The position numbers and the translations under genes are program-made. Shown here in pieces: positions 25,151-33,568 of a stretch of DNA of 64,000 nt. The notes below the pieces were generated by a model that was not told where the DNA came from, did not search any database, and saw only the letters and a list, made by a program, of their open reading frames with translations. The DNA is from Lachnospiraceae bacterium (GTDB lineage Bacteria > Bacillota > Clostridia > Lachnospirales > Lachnospiraceae): contig SFDP01000009.1 in the NCBI GenBank assembly GCA_004558185.1, forward strand, positions 1 to 64,000, given 5' to 3'. Each line of letters begins with the position of its first letter. Positions within the stretch are counted from its first letter, which is position 1.

Positions 25151-26764
25151 ATGCAATTAAATAAAAACGGATTGAAAGAAAAAAGTATTTGGAAGGAGAA
25201 GGGATATCAGCTCCCTGAATACGACAGGGAGGCTGTTGCTGAGGCAACCAGAGCTAACCCTTTTTGGATTCATTTTGGTGCAGGAAATATTTTTCGTGCA
25301 TTTCAGGCCAATGTAGTACAAAGACTGCTGAATGAGGGAGTCCTGGACAGAGGTCTGATTGTGGCGGAGGGCTTCGATGATGAAATTATTGAGAAGATGA
25401 ACCTTCCCCATGATAATTATCACTTGCTGGTTACCTTAAAGGCTGATGGGAGCATGAAAAAAACGGTTATAGGCAGTGTAATGGAGTCCTGCATACTGGA
25501 TTCTGAGAGAAAAGAGGAATACGAGAGGCTAAAAGAAATCTTTTCCAAAGATTCTTTACAGTTGGCTACCTTTACTATTACGGAAAAGGGGTATAGTCTG
25601 ACCGACGGTAAAGGAGAACTATTGGAAATGGTAAAGGAGGACTTTGTATCAGGACCGGACAGGCCAGACAGCTATATCGGTAAGGTGGTTTCTCTTTTAT
25701 ATAGCCGTTATCAGGCAGGAGCAAGGCCTATCGCAATGGTGAGCATGGATAATTGCTCCCATAATGGGGACAGACTTAGGAAGGCTGTAACAGCCTACGG
25801 CAGAGAGTGGGTAAAGCGGAGACTGGTGAACGAAGAATTTATGGCTTACCTTGAGGACGAAGCAAGGGTCAGCTTTCCCTGGACCATGATTGATAAAATA
25901 ACACCCAGGCCGGATGCTTCTGTAGAAGCGATTTTAAAGGAAGATGGCCTGGAGGGTCTGGAGCCCATAATTACATCCAAACATACCTATGTAGCCCCTT
26001 TCGTTAATGCTGAGGAGTGTGAATATCTGGTGATTGAGGATAAGTTTCCAAACGGAAGACCTGCCTTGGAGAGAGGGGGATTCTTGTTCACGGAGAGGGA
26101 AACCGTTGACAAGGTAGAAAAGATGAAGGTCTGTACCTGCCTTAATCCGCTTCATACCACGCTGGCCATATTTGGTTGTCTCTTAGGCTACGAAAAAATT
26201 TCCGAGGAGATGAAAGACCCTCAGTTAAAGCGTCTGGTAGAGATCATTGGATATGAAGAGGGGCTACCGGTGGTGGTAAACCCCGGTATCTTAGACCCGA
26301 AGGATTTTATTGATACGGTGTTGAGGTTACGGATTCCCAATCCTTTTATGCCGGATACACCCCAGAGAATTGCCACAGACACGTCCCAGAAGCTGGCTGT
26401 CCGTTTTGGAGAAACCATTAAAGCCTACCGGAAATCCCCCAGCCTGAGCATGGATGCCCTGAATCGGATTCCCCTCGTCTTTGCAGGCTGGCTCAGATAT
26501 TTGATGGCTGTGGACGATGAGGGAAAGACATTTACCCTAAGTCCCGATCCACTTTTAGATACGGTGTGCCCATATGTGGCAGGGATCAGATTAGGGGACA
26601 GCGTGGGTGCAGAAGAGAAGATAAAGCCTATTTTGGAAAATGAGGAGATTTTTGGTGTGAATCTGTATGAATCAGGAATGGCAGGGAAGGTGACTGAATA
26701 CTTCAAAGAGCTGATTGCAGGAAAGGGAGCCGTTAGAGAAACGCTGAAAAAGGCTGTAGGGTAA
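25151..26764 (+). CDS. uxuB: Fructuronate reductase (mannitol dehydrogenase family)
   Basis: A 537-residue long-chain polyol dehydrogenase. The N-terminal NAD-binding domain opens FWIHFGAGNIFRAFQANVVQ. The catalytic part has VSMDNCSHNGDRL and the lysine-bearing TMIDKITPRPD, then CLNPLHTTLAIFGCLLGY with KLAVRFGETIKAY. It reduces D-fructuronate to D-mannonate. The next gene shows this is fructuronate rather than mannitol metabolism. ATG follows GGGATAAGG, 35 bp after uxuA. Confidence 0.95.
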   Translation: MQLNKNGLKEKSIWKEKGYQLPEYDREAVAEATRANPFWIHFGAGNIFRAFQANVVQRLLNEGVLDRGLIVAEGFDDEIIEKMNLPHDNYHLLVTLKADGSMKKTVIGSVMESCILDSERKEEYERLKEIFSKDSLQLATFTITEKGYSLTDGKGELLEMVKEDFVSGPDRPDSYIGKVVSLLYSRYQAGARPIAMVSMDNCSHNGDRLRKAVTAYGREWVKRRLVNEEFMAYLEDEARVSFPWTMIDKITPRPDASVEAILKEDGLEGLEPIITSKHTYVAPFVNAEECEYLVIEDKFPNGRPALERGGFLFTERETVDKVEKMKVCTCLNPLHTTLAIFGCLLGYEKISEEMKDPQLKRLVEIIGYEEGLPVVVNPGILDPKDFIDTVLRLRIPNPFMPDTPQRIATDTSQKLAVRFGETIKAYRKSPSLSMDALNRIPLVFAGWLRYLMAVDDEGKTFTLSPDPLLDTVCPYVAGIRLGDSVGAEEKIKPILENEEIFGVNLYESGMAGKVTEYFKELIAGKGAVRETLKKAVG

Positions 26765-26792
26765 GAGGAAAAACCCTGAAATGGAGGGAAAT

Positions 26793-27437
26793 ATGAACAA
26801 GGTATTGGAAGAAATAGGAAGAATTGGAATTATTCCAGTGGTGGTTCTTGAAGAAGCTGAGGCCGCAGTTCCTTTGGCAGAAGCACTCTGTAAGGGCGGC
26901 CTTGCCTGTGCAGAGGTAACCTTTCGGACAAAAGCAGCAAAGGAAGTGATTAAACGGATGAGTGAAGCATTTCCCGGGATGCTGGTGGGGGCAGGAACGG
27001 TGCTTAACATTGAGCAGGTCGAACAGGCTATGGAGGCAGGAGCTAAATTCATCGTCAGTCCCGGACTCAATCCCAGAGTGGTTACCTATTGCCTGGATAA
27101 AGAGATACCGGTAGTTCCCGGCTGTATGACCCCCAGTGAGATTGAGCAGGCTCTGGAGCTGGGGCTTGAAGTGGTGAAGTTTTTTCCGGCAGAGCCGGCA
27201 GGAGGGCTGTCCATGATCAAGGCTCTGGCAGCCCCCTATACGGGACTGAAATTTATGCCCACTGGGGGTATTGATGTCATCAAGGCAAGAGATTATCTTG
27301 CGGATAGCAAAGTTTTAGCCTGTGGAGGAAGCTGGATGGTGAAAGCAGAGATGGTTAAAAAGAAGGAGTTCGAAAGGATTACCAGATTGACCGGAGAAGC
27401 GGCTGAGCTGGTAAAAGAATATCGGATGAGTGAGTAG
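26793..27437 (+). CDS. eda: KDPG/KHG aldolase
   Basis: A 214-residue TIM-barrel aldolase. The start MNKVLEEIGRIGIIPVVVLE follows TGGAGGG. It has the catalytic-site segments EVTFRT, GAGTVLN and KFIVSPG, then the Schiff-base lysine in EVVKFFPAEPAGG and the phosphate-binding FMPTGGID. It cleaves 2-keto-3-deoxy-6-phosphogluconate to pyruvate and glyceraldehyde-3-phosphate, the last step of this cluster. Confidence 0.96.
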   Translation: MNKVLEEIGRIGIIPVVVLEEAEAAVPLAEALCKGGLACAEVTFRTKAAKEVIKRMSEAFPGMLVGAGTVLNIEQVEQAMEAGAKFIVSPGLNPRVVTYCLDKEIPVVPGCMTPSEIEQALELGLEVVKFFPAEPAGGLSMIKALAAPYTGLKFMPTGGIDVIKARDYLADSKVLACGGSWMVKAEMVKKKEFERITRLTGEAAELVKEYRMSE

Positions 27438-27450
27438 GGCAGTGGCTGAT

Positions 27451-27503
27451 GCACAAAGTCCCTGTGATTAAAATGCTGCTATAGCAGCAGAATGAGAGGA
27501 AAA
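27451..27503 (+). repeat. 53-bp dispersed leader element, copy A
   Basis: It starts GCACAAAGTCCCTGTGATTA, contains the palindrome TGCTGCTATAGCAGCA (27474-27489) and ends AATGAGAGGAAAA directly on the kdgK ATG. Its GAGAGGA acts as the ribosome site. It is 50/53 identical to copy C (50117) and 48/53 to copy B (38877). An in-frame ATG inside it (27492) could add four residues to the protein. Confidence 0.9.
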
Positions 27504-28529
27504 ATGAAGAAAAAAGTAGTTACTTTTGGGGAATTAATGCTGAGACTGGCACCGGAAGGCTATTACCGTTTTGTGCAGGCAGAAAGATTTGGAGCAACCT
27601 TTGGAGGAGGGGAAGCCAATGTAGCAGTAGCCTTATCCAATTTTGGCTTTGACGCAGTATTCGTTACCCGTCTGCCATCCCATGAGATTGGCCAGGCAGC
27701 CGTCAATTCCCTGCGTAAATATGGGGTGGATACCTCGAAAATCATCAGAGGAGGAGAACGGGTAGGAATCTACTATCTGGAGAAAGGAGCTTCACAGCGC
27801 CCCTCCAAGGTTATTTATGACCGAACAGGCAGTGCCATTGCCACAGCCGACAGGACAGAGTTTAACTGGAAAGAGATTTTTGAAGGAGTGGAGTGGTTTC
27901 ATTTTACGGGAATTACGCCTGCCCTGAATGATGAAGTGGCAGCTATCTGTCTGGATGCCTGTAAAGCAGCAAAGGAAGCGGGAGTAAAGATTTCCTGTGA
28001 CCTGAACTACCGGAAAAAATTATGGACCAGGGAAAAGGCCGGAAAGGTAATGGGTGAGCTGTGCCAATATGCAGATCTGTGTATTGCCAATGAGGAGGAT
28101 GCAGCGGATGTCTTTGGAATTTGTGCAGATAAAACAGACGTTACGGCAGGAGAAGTAAATCGTGAGGGATATAAGGAGGTGGCCAGACGGCTGGCAGAGC
28201 GTTTCGGATTCAGTGAAGTGGCCATCACTCTTCGGGAATCTGTTTCTGCAAACGATAATTTCTGGTCAGCCATGCTCTACAATGGAAAGGATTTTTTTTT
28301 CAGCAAAAAGTACAGTATGCACATCGTTGACCGTGTAGGCGGAGGAGACAGCTTCGGTGCAGGTCTGATTGCAGCGATGCTGAATGGTTTTGAACAGTCC
28401 CGGGCCATTGAATTTGCAGTTGCGGCTTCCTGCCTCAAGCATTCTATAGAGGGCGATTATAACCTGGTATCTGTGGAGGAGGTACTTGCCCTGGCAGATG
28501 GAGACGATTCGGGAAGAGTGCAAAGATAA
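27504..28529 (+). CDS. kdgK: 2-keto-3-deoxygluconate kinase (PfkB family)
   Basis: A 341-residue ribokinase-fold enzyme. The N-terminal GELMLRLAP and GGGEANVAVALSNFG are substrate-site signatures; the C-terminal RVGGGDSFGAGLIAAM carries the catalytic base Asp and the anion hole. It phosphorylates KDG to KDPG, between UxuA and Eda. The start is set by the leader element; an alternative ATG lies four codons upstream. Confidence 0.94.
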   Translation: MKKKVVTFGELMLRLAPEGYYRFVQAERFGATFGGGEANVAVALSNFGFDAVFVTRLPSHEIGQAAVNSLRKYGVDTSKIIRGGERVGIYYLEKGASQRPSKVIYDRTGSAIATADRTEFNWKEIFEGVEWFHFTGITPALNDEVAAICLDACKAAKEAGVKISCDLNYRKKLWTREKAGKVMGELCQYADLCIANEEDAADVFGICADKTDVTAGEVNREGYKEVARRLAERFGFSEVAITLRESVSANDNFWSAMLYNGKDFFFSKKYSMHIVDRVGGGDSFGAGLIAAMLNGFEQSRAIEFAVAASCLKHSIEGDYNLVSVEEVLALADGDDSGRVQR

Positions 28530-28572
28530 GCCTGGAAAGTGCAAACGGCAAGGAGGTTGAAAGGAAAGAAGA

Positions 28573-29982
28573 ATGAAAGCATTTTTAGATGAGGATTTTT
28601 TGTTATCCAGCGAAACAGCAAAATGGTTGTACCACGAATATGCCAAGAAACTGCCCATAGTGGACTACCATTGCCACATCAATCCCCAGGAGATTTATGA
28701 AAACCGTCGGTTTGAAAATATTACTCAGCTCTGGCTGGAGGCAGACCATTATAAATGGAGGCTGATGCGCTCCAATGGGGTGGAGGAGGACTATATTACC
28801 GGTAAGGCTTCAGATTGGGAAAAATTTGAGCAGTGGGCAAAAACCCTGGAGCTGGCTATCGGAAATCCTCTTTATCACTGGAGTCATCTGGAGCTGAAGC
28901 GATATTTTGGATATCAGGGGCATCTGTGCGGTGAAACAGCAAAAGAGGTGTGGGAGCTCTGCAACGAGAAGCTGAAAGGGGAGGAGTTTTCAGCCAGAGG
29001 GATTATTGAACGCTCAAAGGTTCAGCTGCTTTGTACAACGGATGACCCTGCTGACACACTGGAGTGGCATGAAAGGCTTAAAGAGGAGGAAAGCTTTAAG
29101 GTACAGGTTCTGCCTACCTGGAGGCCGGACAGAGCCTTATCTTTGGAAAAAACGGACTATCTTGATTATTTGCAGAAGCTGGAAAAAGCCTCCGGGGAAA
29201 AAATAGCTTCCTATAATGATCTGCTGGAAGCTCTGAGAATACGGATGGATTTTTTTGCCGAAATGGGCTGCTGTCTATCCGACCATGGACTGGCCTATGT
29301 GTATTATGCACCGGCAGCAGGGCAGCAAATTGAAGAAATTTTTGCCAAAAGGCTGGCCGGGGAGCTTCCTTCAAAGGAGGAGGAGGCTCAGTTTAAGACA
29401 GCTTTCCTCATTGCTATGGGAAAAGAATACTGTCGCAGAGGATGGGCCATGCAGCTTCATTTCGGGGTAAAGCGGGACAACAGCAGACGGGTATTCTCCA
29501 AGCTGGGTGCCGATGCAGGAATCGACTGTATCAGCAATTATACCCCTTCCGACCAGCTTGTTTCATTTTTAGACAGTCTGGATATTACCCGGGAACTGCC
29601 AAAGACGATTCTCTATTCCCTGAACCCTGTAGATAATGCGGCTATCGGAACGGTGATTGGCTGTTTTCAGACCTCCTGTACGCCGGGGAAAATTCAGCAG
29701 GGAAGCGCCTGGTGGTTTAATGACCACAAGGCAGGTATGCAGGAGCAGATGACCAGTCTGGCTAATCTGGGAGTGCTGGGAAATTTCATCGGGATGCTTA
29801 CCGACTCCCGCAGCTTCGTTTCCTATACCAGACATGAATATTTTAGGCGTATTTTATGTGATCTGATGGGAGGCTGGGTAGAAAAGGGTGAATATCCGGC
29901 AGATGAAAAATCTTTGGAGAGGATAATCAAAGGAATTTGTTACAACAATGCAGTAAGATATTTTGGCTGGGAAAAAGCGTAA
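28573..29982 (+). CDS. uxaC: Glucuronate (uronate) isomerase
   Basis: A 469-residue amidohydrolase-fold enzyme, the usual length. Diagnostic stretches are LPIVDYHCHINPQEIYENRR (about 30-49), then WLEADHYKWRLMRSNGV and LLCTTDDPADTLEWH, with late GMLTDSRSFVSYTRHEYFRR. It converts D-glucuronate to D-fructuronate, the entry step. It is the last gene of the operon, closed by the hairpin at 29986. Confidence 0.97.
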   Translation: MKAFLDEDFLLSSETAKWLYHEYAKKLPIVDYHCHINPQEIYENRRFENITQLWLEADHYKWRLMRSNGVEEDYITGKASDWEKFEQWAKTLELAIGNPLYHWSHLELKRYFGYQGHLCGETAKEVWELCNEKLKGEEFSARGIIERSKVQLLCTTDDPADTLEWHERLKEEESFKVQVLPTWRPDRALSLEKTDYLDYLQKLEKASGEKIASYNDLLEALRIRMDFFAEMGCCLSDHGLAYVYYAPAAGQQIEEIFAKRLAGELPSKEEEAQFKTAFLIAMGKEYCRRGWAMQLHFGVKRDNSRRVFSKLGADAGIDCISNYTPSDQLVSFLDSLDITRELPKTILYSLNPVDNAAIGTVIGCFQTSCTPGKIQQGSAWWFNDHKAGMQEQMTSLANLGVLGNFIGMLTDSRSFVSYTRHEYFRRILCDLMGGWVEKGEYPADEKSLERIIKGICYNNAVRYFGWEKA

Positions 29983-29985
29983 GAG

Positions 29986-30018
29986 GGGGAAATCGGCTAA
30001 TACCGATTTCCCCTTTTC
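29986..30018 (+). terminator. uxaC terminator (repeat of the hairpin at 19239)
   Basis: GGGGAAATCGG-CTAATA-CCGATTTCCCC then TTTTC. Only two loop-closing positions differ from the hairpin between antitoxin and toxin. It also separates uxaC from the convergent AraC gene. Confidence 0.85.
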
Positions 30019-30799
30019 AGCTCTTGGTGGGAGAATGGCAAAAAACCTTAACATAAGCCCGGTAAAAGGAGGAGTAGTCATTAAAACCACACTGGAGATA
30101 GACCGATGTGGCAGGAATCCCTTTACGCAGCAGGGACTCGGCCAGCATACATTTCTGGGTTCTGACATAGGACATGACAGGAGCCTTCAGATGCTCATAA
30201 AACCGTTTCTGCAACAGGGACTTGGACATATGCAGATCGCTGCAAATCTGCTCCATAGACTGAATCCGGGTGAGATTTTCGTTGATATAAGAAATAATTC
30301 GCCGGACATCCTCATCCTGATAACTGGCATTGAGGCTTCGTTTTGAACACTGGCAGAGATAGGCGATGATGACGTTAAGCTGGCTTTTGAAAATAGGAAG
30401 AACAATCTCCTGGGGAATCTCTTCATGAAGAACAGCCAGGCGAAGCAGCTCCTCTGACAGCCGGGTTCCGCCCACATTGTATACACCTCCTACCGTTTCC
30501 ATCTGTTCCCGCAGAGCCTCGGGTATATCCATCTCATTAAAACGCAGGACGATACGCTCATAGGGACTGCCGGAGCTCAATAGAAGATTATGGTAAACCC
30601 CCGGTCTGATGACCAGCAGAGTATGGGGTTTAAGGTTATAGCTGCTGTGCTGGATAATAAAGTTTCCACTGCCTCTGAGAAAATATAACAGCTCGTAGGA
30701 GGTGTGAAAGTGTTCCGTGTAAAGATCCGGGTTATTTTCCGGATTCTTATCGGCCATATGTTTAAATGTATAATAATTCTCTCTTAAGTCGTATCCCAT
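30017..30799 (-). CDS. AraC-family regulator of the sugar importer unit
   Basis: A 260-residue protein with an N-terminal cupin (EHFHTSYELLYFLRGSGNFI then TLLVIRPGVYHNLL) and a C-terminal helix-turn-helix pair ending CGFNDYSSFYRAYVKVF. It diverges from the importer operon that begins at 30971. Two direct repeats in the gap are candidate binding sites. The last few residues (CHSPTKS) are shorter than usual for AraC C-termini. Confidence 0.9.
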   Translation of the reverse strand: MGYDLRENYYTFKHMADKNPENNPDLYTEHFHTSYELLYFLRGSGNFIIQHSSYNLKPHTLLVIRPGVYHNLLLSSGSPYERIVLRFNEMDIPEALREQMETVGGVYNVGGTRLSEELLRLAVLHEEIPQEIVLPIFKSQLNVIIAYLCQCSKRSLNASYQDEDVRRIISYINENLTRIQSMEQICSDLHMSKSLLQKRFYEHLKAPVMSYVRTQKCMLAESLLRKGIPATSVYLQCGFNDYSSFYRAYVKVFCHSPTKS

Positions 30800-30829
30800 A
30801 TTCTATTATTAACATGGATTTGGAAAAAA

Positions 30830-30859
30830 TGCAATATGCTTTTGTATAAATTGCAATAT
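30830..30859. promoter_or_regulatory. Direct repeats, candidate AraC half-sites
   Basis: TGCAATAT occurs at 30830-30837 and 30852-30859, 22 bp apart (two helical turns). The similarity continues past each core (CTTTTGTATAAA against CATTTTATGAAA). This spacing on one DNA face fits two AraC subunits ahead of the importer promoter. Confidence 0.6.
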
Positions 30860-30970
30860 ACATTTTATGAAATAGTTGTTATTTTATAGATATAGCACTA
30901 AACAAAGTGTTAATCAGGATTATATCACAGTAAAATGATAACAATTTTGAGACAGGAGGGTGCAGAACGG

Positions 30971-32473
30971 ATGACGAAAAAAGAGATACTGTTGGAAGTC
31001 TGCGGCGTGGATAAGAATTTTGGCGTAACCATTGCACTTAATAACGTTTCCTTCTCGCTGGAACGGGGTAATGTCTATGGGCTGATCGGAGAGAACGGCA
31101 GCGGAAAGTCCACCGTTTCTTCCATTATTGCCGGAATGCAGGAGGCAACCCGAGGGGAAATTCTTTACAAGGGAGAGACATGGAAGCCGGGAAGCATGCT
31201 GGAGGCCCAGGCCCACGGAATCGGAATGATTGTACAGGAAGCCGGCACCATTGCCAACATTACAGTGGCGGAAAATATTTTTTTGGGACATGAAAAGATG
31301 TTTTCCAACGGCCCCTTTGTTAATAAGGGTAAGCTGATGAGTGAGGCACAGAAGCTGCTGGAACGTCTGGGTATTGAGGGCTTACGGGCAGAACAACCCA
31401 CCAGAGAGCTGGATATGCAGCGCCGGAAAATTATAGAAATTGCCAAGTGTATGTATTGGGAGCCGGATTTGCTCATTGTGGACGAAACCTCCACTGCACT
31501 GTCCTTTGAAGGAAGAGAATTTCTTTACCGCATTATGAAGGAGCAGAGAGAAAACAATAAGTGTGTGCTGTTTATTTCTCATGATTTGGACGAGATGATG
31601 GAGCATTGCGATAAGCTGACGGTGCTGCGGGATGGTGTCATCATCGGAACTCTGGATAAGGCGGAATATGAGCCGGATACCATTCGGCGTATGATGGTAG
31701 GCCGTGAGGTTAAAGGAAATTATTACCGGAATGATTTTGACGGATACGGGGATGAGGTGGTTCTTCGAGCGGACTGCATCACCACAATGGAGGATTTACT
31801 CTGCTTTAATCTGGAGCTTCATAAGGGAGAAATTCTGGGACTGGGAGGTTTGTCCCATTGCGGAATGCATACAGTAGGACGGGCACTTTTCGGTATAGAG
31901 AAGATACTGGATGGCTCCGTTACGGTAGCCGACGGTACCAGGGTGAAAAACCCCAGAGTTGCCATTAATCATAGAATGGCCTATGTTTCCAAAAACAGGG
32001 ATACGGAGTCTCTAGGACTGTCCGCATCCATTTATGAAAATATTGCTTCCACCGGCTATAAGGTAAATACCTGGTTTCTTAATCTGATTTCCGGGAAGAA
32101 GGAAAATGCCTATGTGGATAAGCAGGTACAGGAGCTTTCCATAAAATGTGCCAACAAGCATTATAATGTGAATACCCTTTCCGGAGGAAATAAGCAGAAG
32201 GTGGTATTCGGAAAGTGGATAGCCTCTGATGCCGAAATTCTGATTCTGGACTGTCCAACCCGAGGTATCGATGTGGGGGTCAAGGCAGCTATGTACCAGC
32301 TGATTTACGAGATGAAAAAGGCAGGAAAATCCATTCTGCTTATCTCGGAGGAGCTTCAGGAGCTGATTGGTATGTGTGACCGGATTCTGATTTTAAAGGA
32401 CGGAGAAGTTACCTGTGAAAAGTTCAGAACAGAAAACGTCACGGAGCATATGCTGATTGATTATATGATTTAA
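30971..32473 (+). CDS. Sugar ABC importer ATPase, RbsA-like, two domains
   Basis: A 500-residue tandem ATPase. Domain 1 has a good Walker A (GENGSGKSTV, about 40) and Walker B (LLIVDETST) but a degenerate signature (LDMQRRK). Domain 2 has the signature LSGGNKQKV and ILILDCPTRGIDVG, but its P-loop is lost (GLGGLSHCGMHTVG). The inactive second P-loop is common in this family. ATG 30971 follows AGGAGGG. It works with both permeases (32484, 34931) and the lipoprotein (33569). Confidence 0.9.
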   Translation: MTKKEILLEVCGVDKNFGVTIALNNVSFSLERGNVYGLIGENGSGKSTVSSIIAGMQEATRGEILYKGETWKPGSMLEAQAHGIGMIVQEAGTIANITVAENIFLGHEKMFSNGPFVNKGKLMSEAQKLLERLGIEGLRAEQPTRELDMQRRKIIEIAKCMYWEPDLLIVDETSTALSFEGREFLYRIMKEQRENNKCVLFISHDLDEMMEHCDKLTVLRDGVIIGTLDKAEYEPDTIRRMMVGREVKGNYYRNDFDGYGDEVVLRADCITTMEDLLCFNLELHKGEILGLGGLSHCGMHTVGRALFGIEKILDGSVTVADGTRVKNPRVAINHRMAYVSKNRDTESLGLSASIYENIASTGYKVNTWFLNLISGKKENAYVDKQVQELSIKCANKHYNVNTLSGGNKQKVVFGKWIASDAEILILDCPTRGIDVGVKAAMYQLIYEMKKAGKSILLISEELQELIGMCDRILILKDGEVTCEKFRTENVTEHMLIDYMI

Positions 32474-32483
32474 GGAGGAAACC

Positions 32484-33476
32484 ATGAAAATACAAGAAGA
32501 AAATCCTTTCTTAAAGCTGAAGGAGCTGGCTCGGCGTATCAGCTCGCACAGACACTTTATGCGTTTGATACCTTTACTTTTTCTTGCCCTGCTGACCTTT
32601 TTTTTCTCAGTGATGACAGGTGGGCGTTTTACTTCTCCTACCAGTCTGAAGATTATTTTTGAGCAGGCTTTGATCGTAGGTACGGTATCCACCGGAGCGG
32701 CATTTATCTTTGCCACGGGAAACGTTAATTTGGCCATGGGAGCAACCACTGTGCTTACCGCTACCATTGCAGGTATGGTCTATAATCGTACCGGAAGCAG
32801 TGCAGCCATGATTCTGGCAGCAATCGCCCTGGGAATTCTTATTATGGTTATATCTGCCCTGCTGAGCACGGTACTTAAGGTGCGTGTCATGTTCGTCACC
32901 ATCGTTATGATGACTCTTTTGTCCGCCCTGCAGCAGTCCATCCTGGGAGGAACTACGGTTTCCCTGCCTCATGACATTATTACCAAGCTCACGCAGATGA
33001 AGTTTTCCTATATCGTTTTCTGCCTGTACTTTATCGTTTCCGTGGTGCTGTTTCACTTTACAGCAATCGGTCGATCTCAGCGAATGCTGGGAACCAATTC
33101 GGTGTGTGCCGAGCAGACGGGCATCAGCGGACCGAAATATCTGGTTCTGGCTTTCTTCATTGCGGGAATAGGCTGTGGTATCGGCGCTCTGCTGGCAATT
33201 GTCCGTGCCGGATCCATAGGAGCCAATACCCTGACTTCGCTGAATATGGACTGTATGCTGGCTCTGGTATTGGGAGGAATGTCTATCTTTGGCGGAAGCA
33301 GATCCTCGGCCTATGCGGGAATTATAGGAGCCGTTACCGTTTGTATTCTTAATCAGGGTATGCTGATGATTAACGTTGATTCTACCGTAATACAGGGTGT
33401 CAGAGGAATAATTTTCCTTATTCTGGTTTATACCTCACAGAAACGTCCTCAGGGACTTCCGGCGCCGGAGGGCTAA
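32484..33476 (+). CDS. Sugar ABC importer permease 1, RbsC-like
   Basis: A 330-residue membrane protein of the BPD_transp_2 family. It has about eight helices, TGNVNLAMGATTVL near residue 74, and the conserved late SLNMDCMLALVLGGMSIFGG with AGIIGAV. It begins 10 bp after the ATPase gene with AAGGAGG. The carbohydrate imported is not known; a ribose/galactose-class ligand would be usual. Confidence 0.88.
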   Translation: MKIQEENPFLKLKELARRISSHRHFMRLIPLLFLALLTFFFSVMTGGRFTSPTSLKIIFEQALIVGTVSTGAAFIFATGNVNLAMGATTVLTATIAGMVYNRTGSSAAMILAAIALGILIMVISALLSTVLKVRVMFVTIVMMTLLSALQQSILGGTTVSLPHDIITKLTQMKFSYIVFCLYFIVSVVLFHFTAIGRSQRMLGTNSVCAEQTGISGPKYLVLAFFIAGIGCGIGALLAIVRAGSIGANTLTSLNMDCMLALVLGGMSIFGGSRSSAYAGIIGAVTVCILNQGMLMINVDSTVIQGVRGIIFLILVYTSQKRPQGLPAPEG

Positions 33477-33568
33477 AATAGAGATTCCTCATACCGGGCA
33501 ATCGTGTCCTAAGGGGCATTTGCAAATAGATTGTACACATTACATATGTAAAGAAAAGGAGAAAATGG

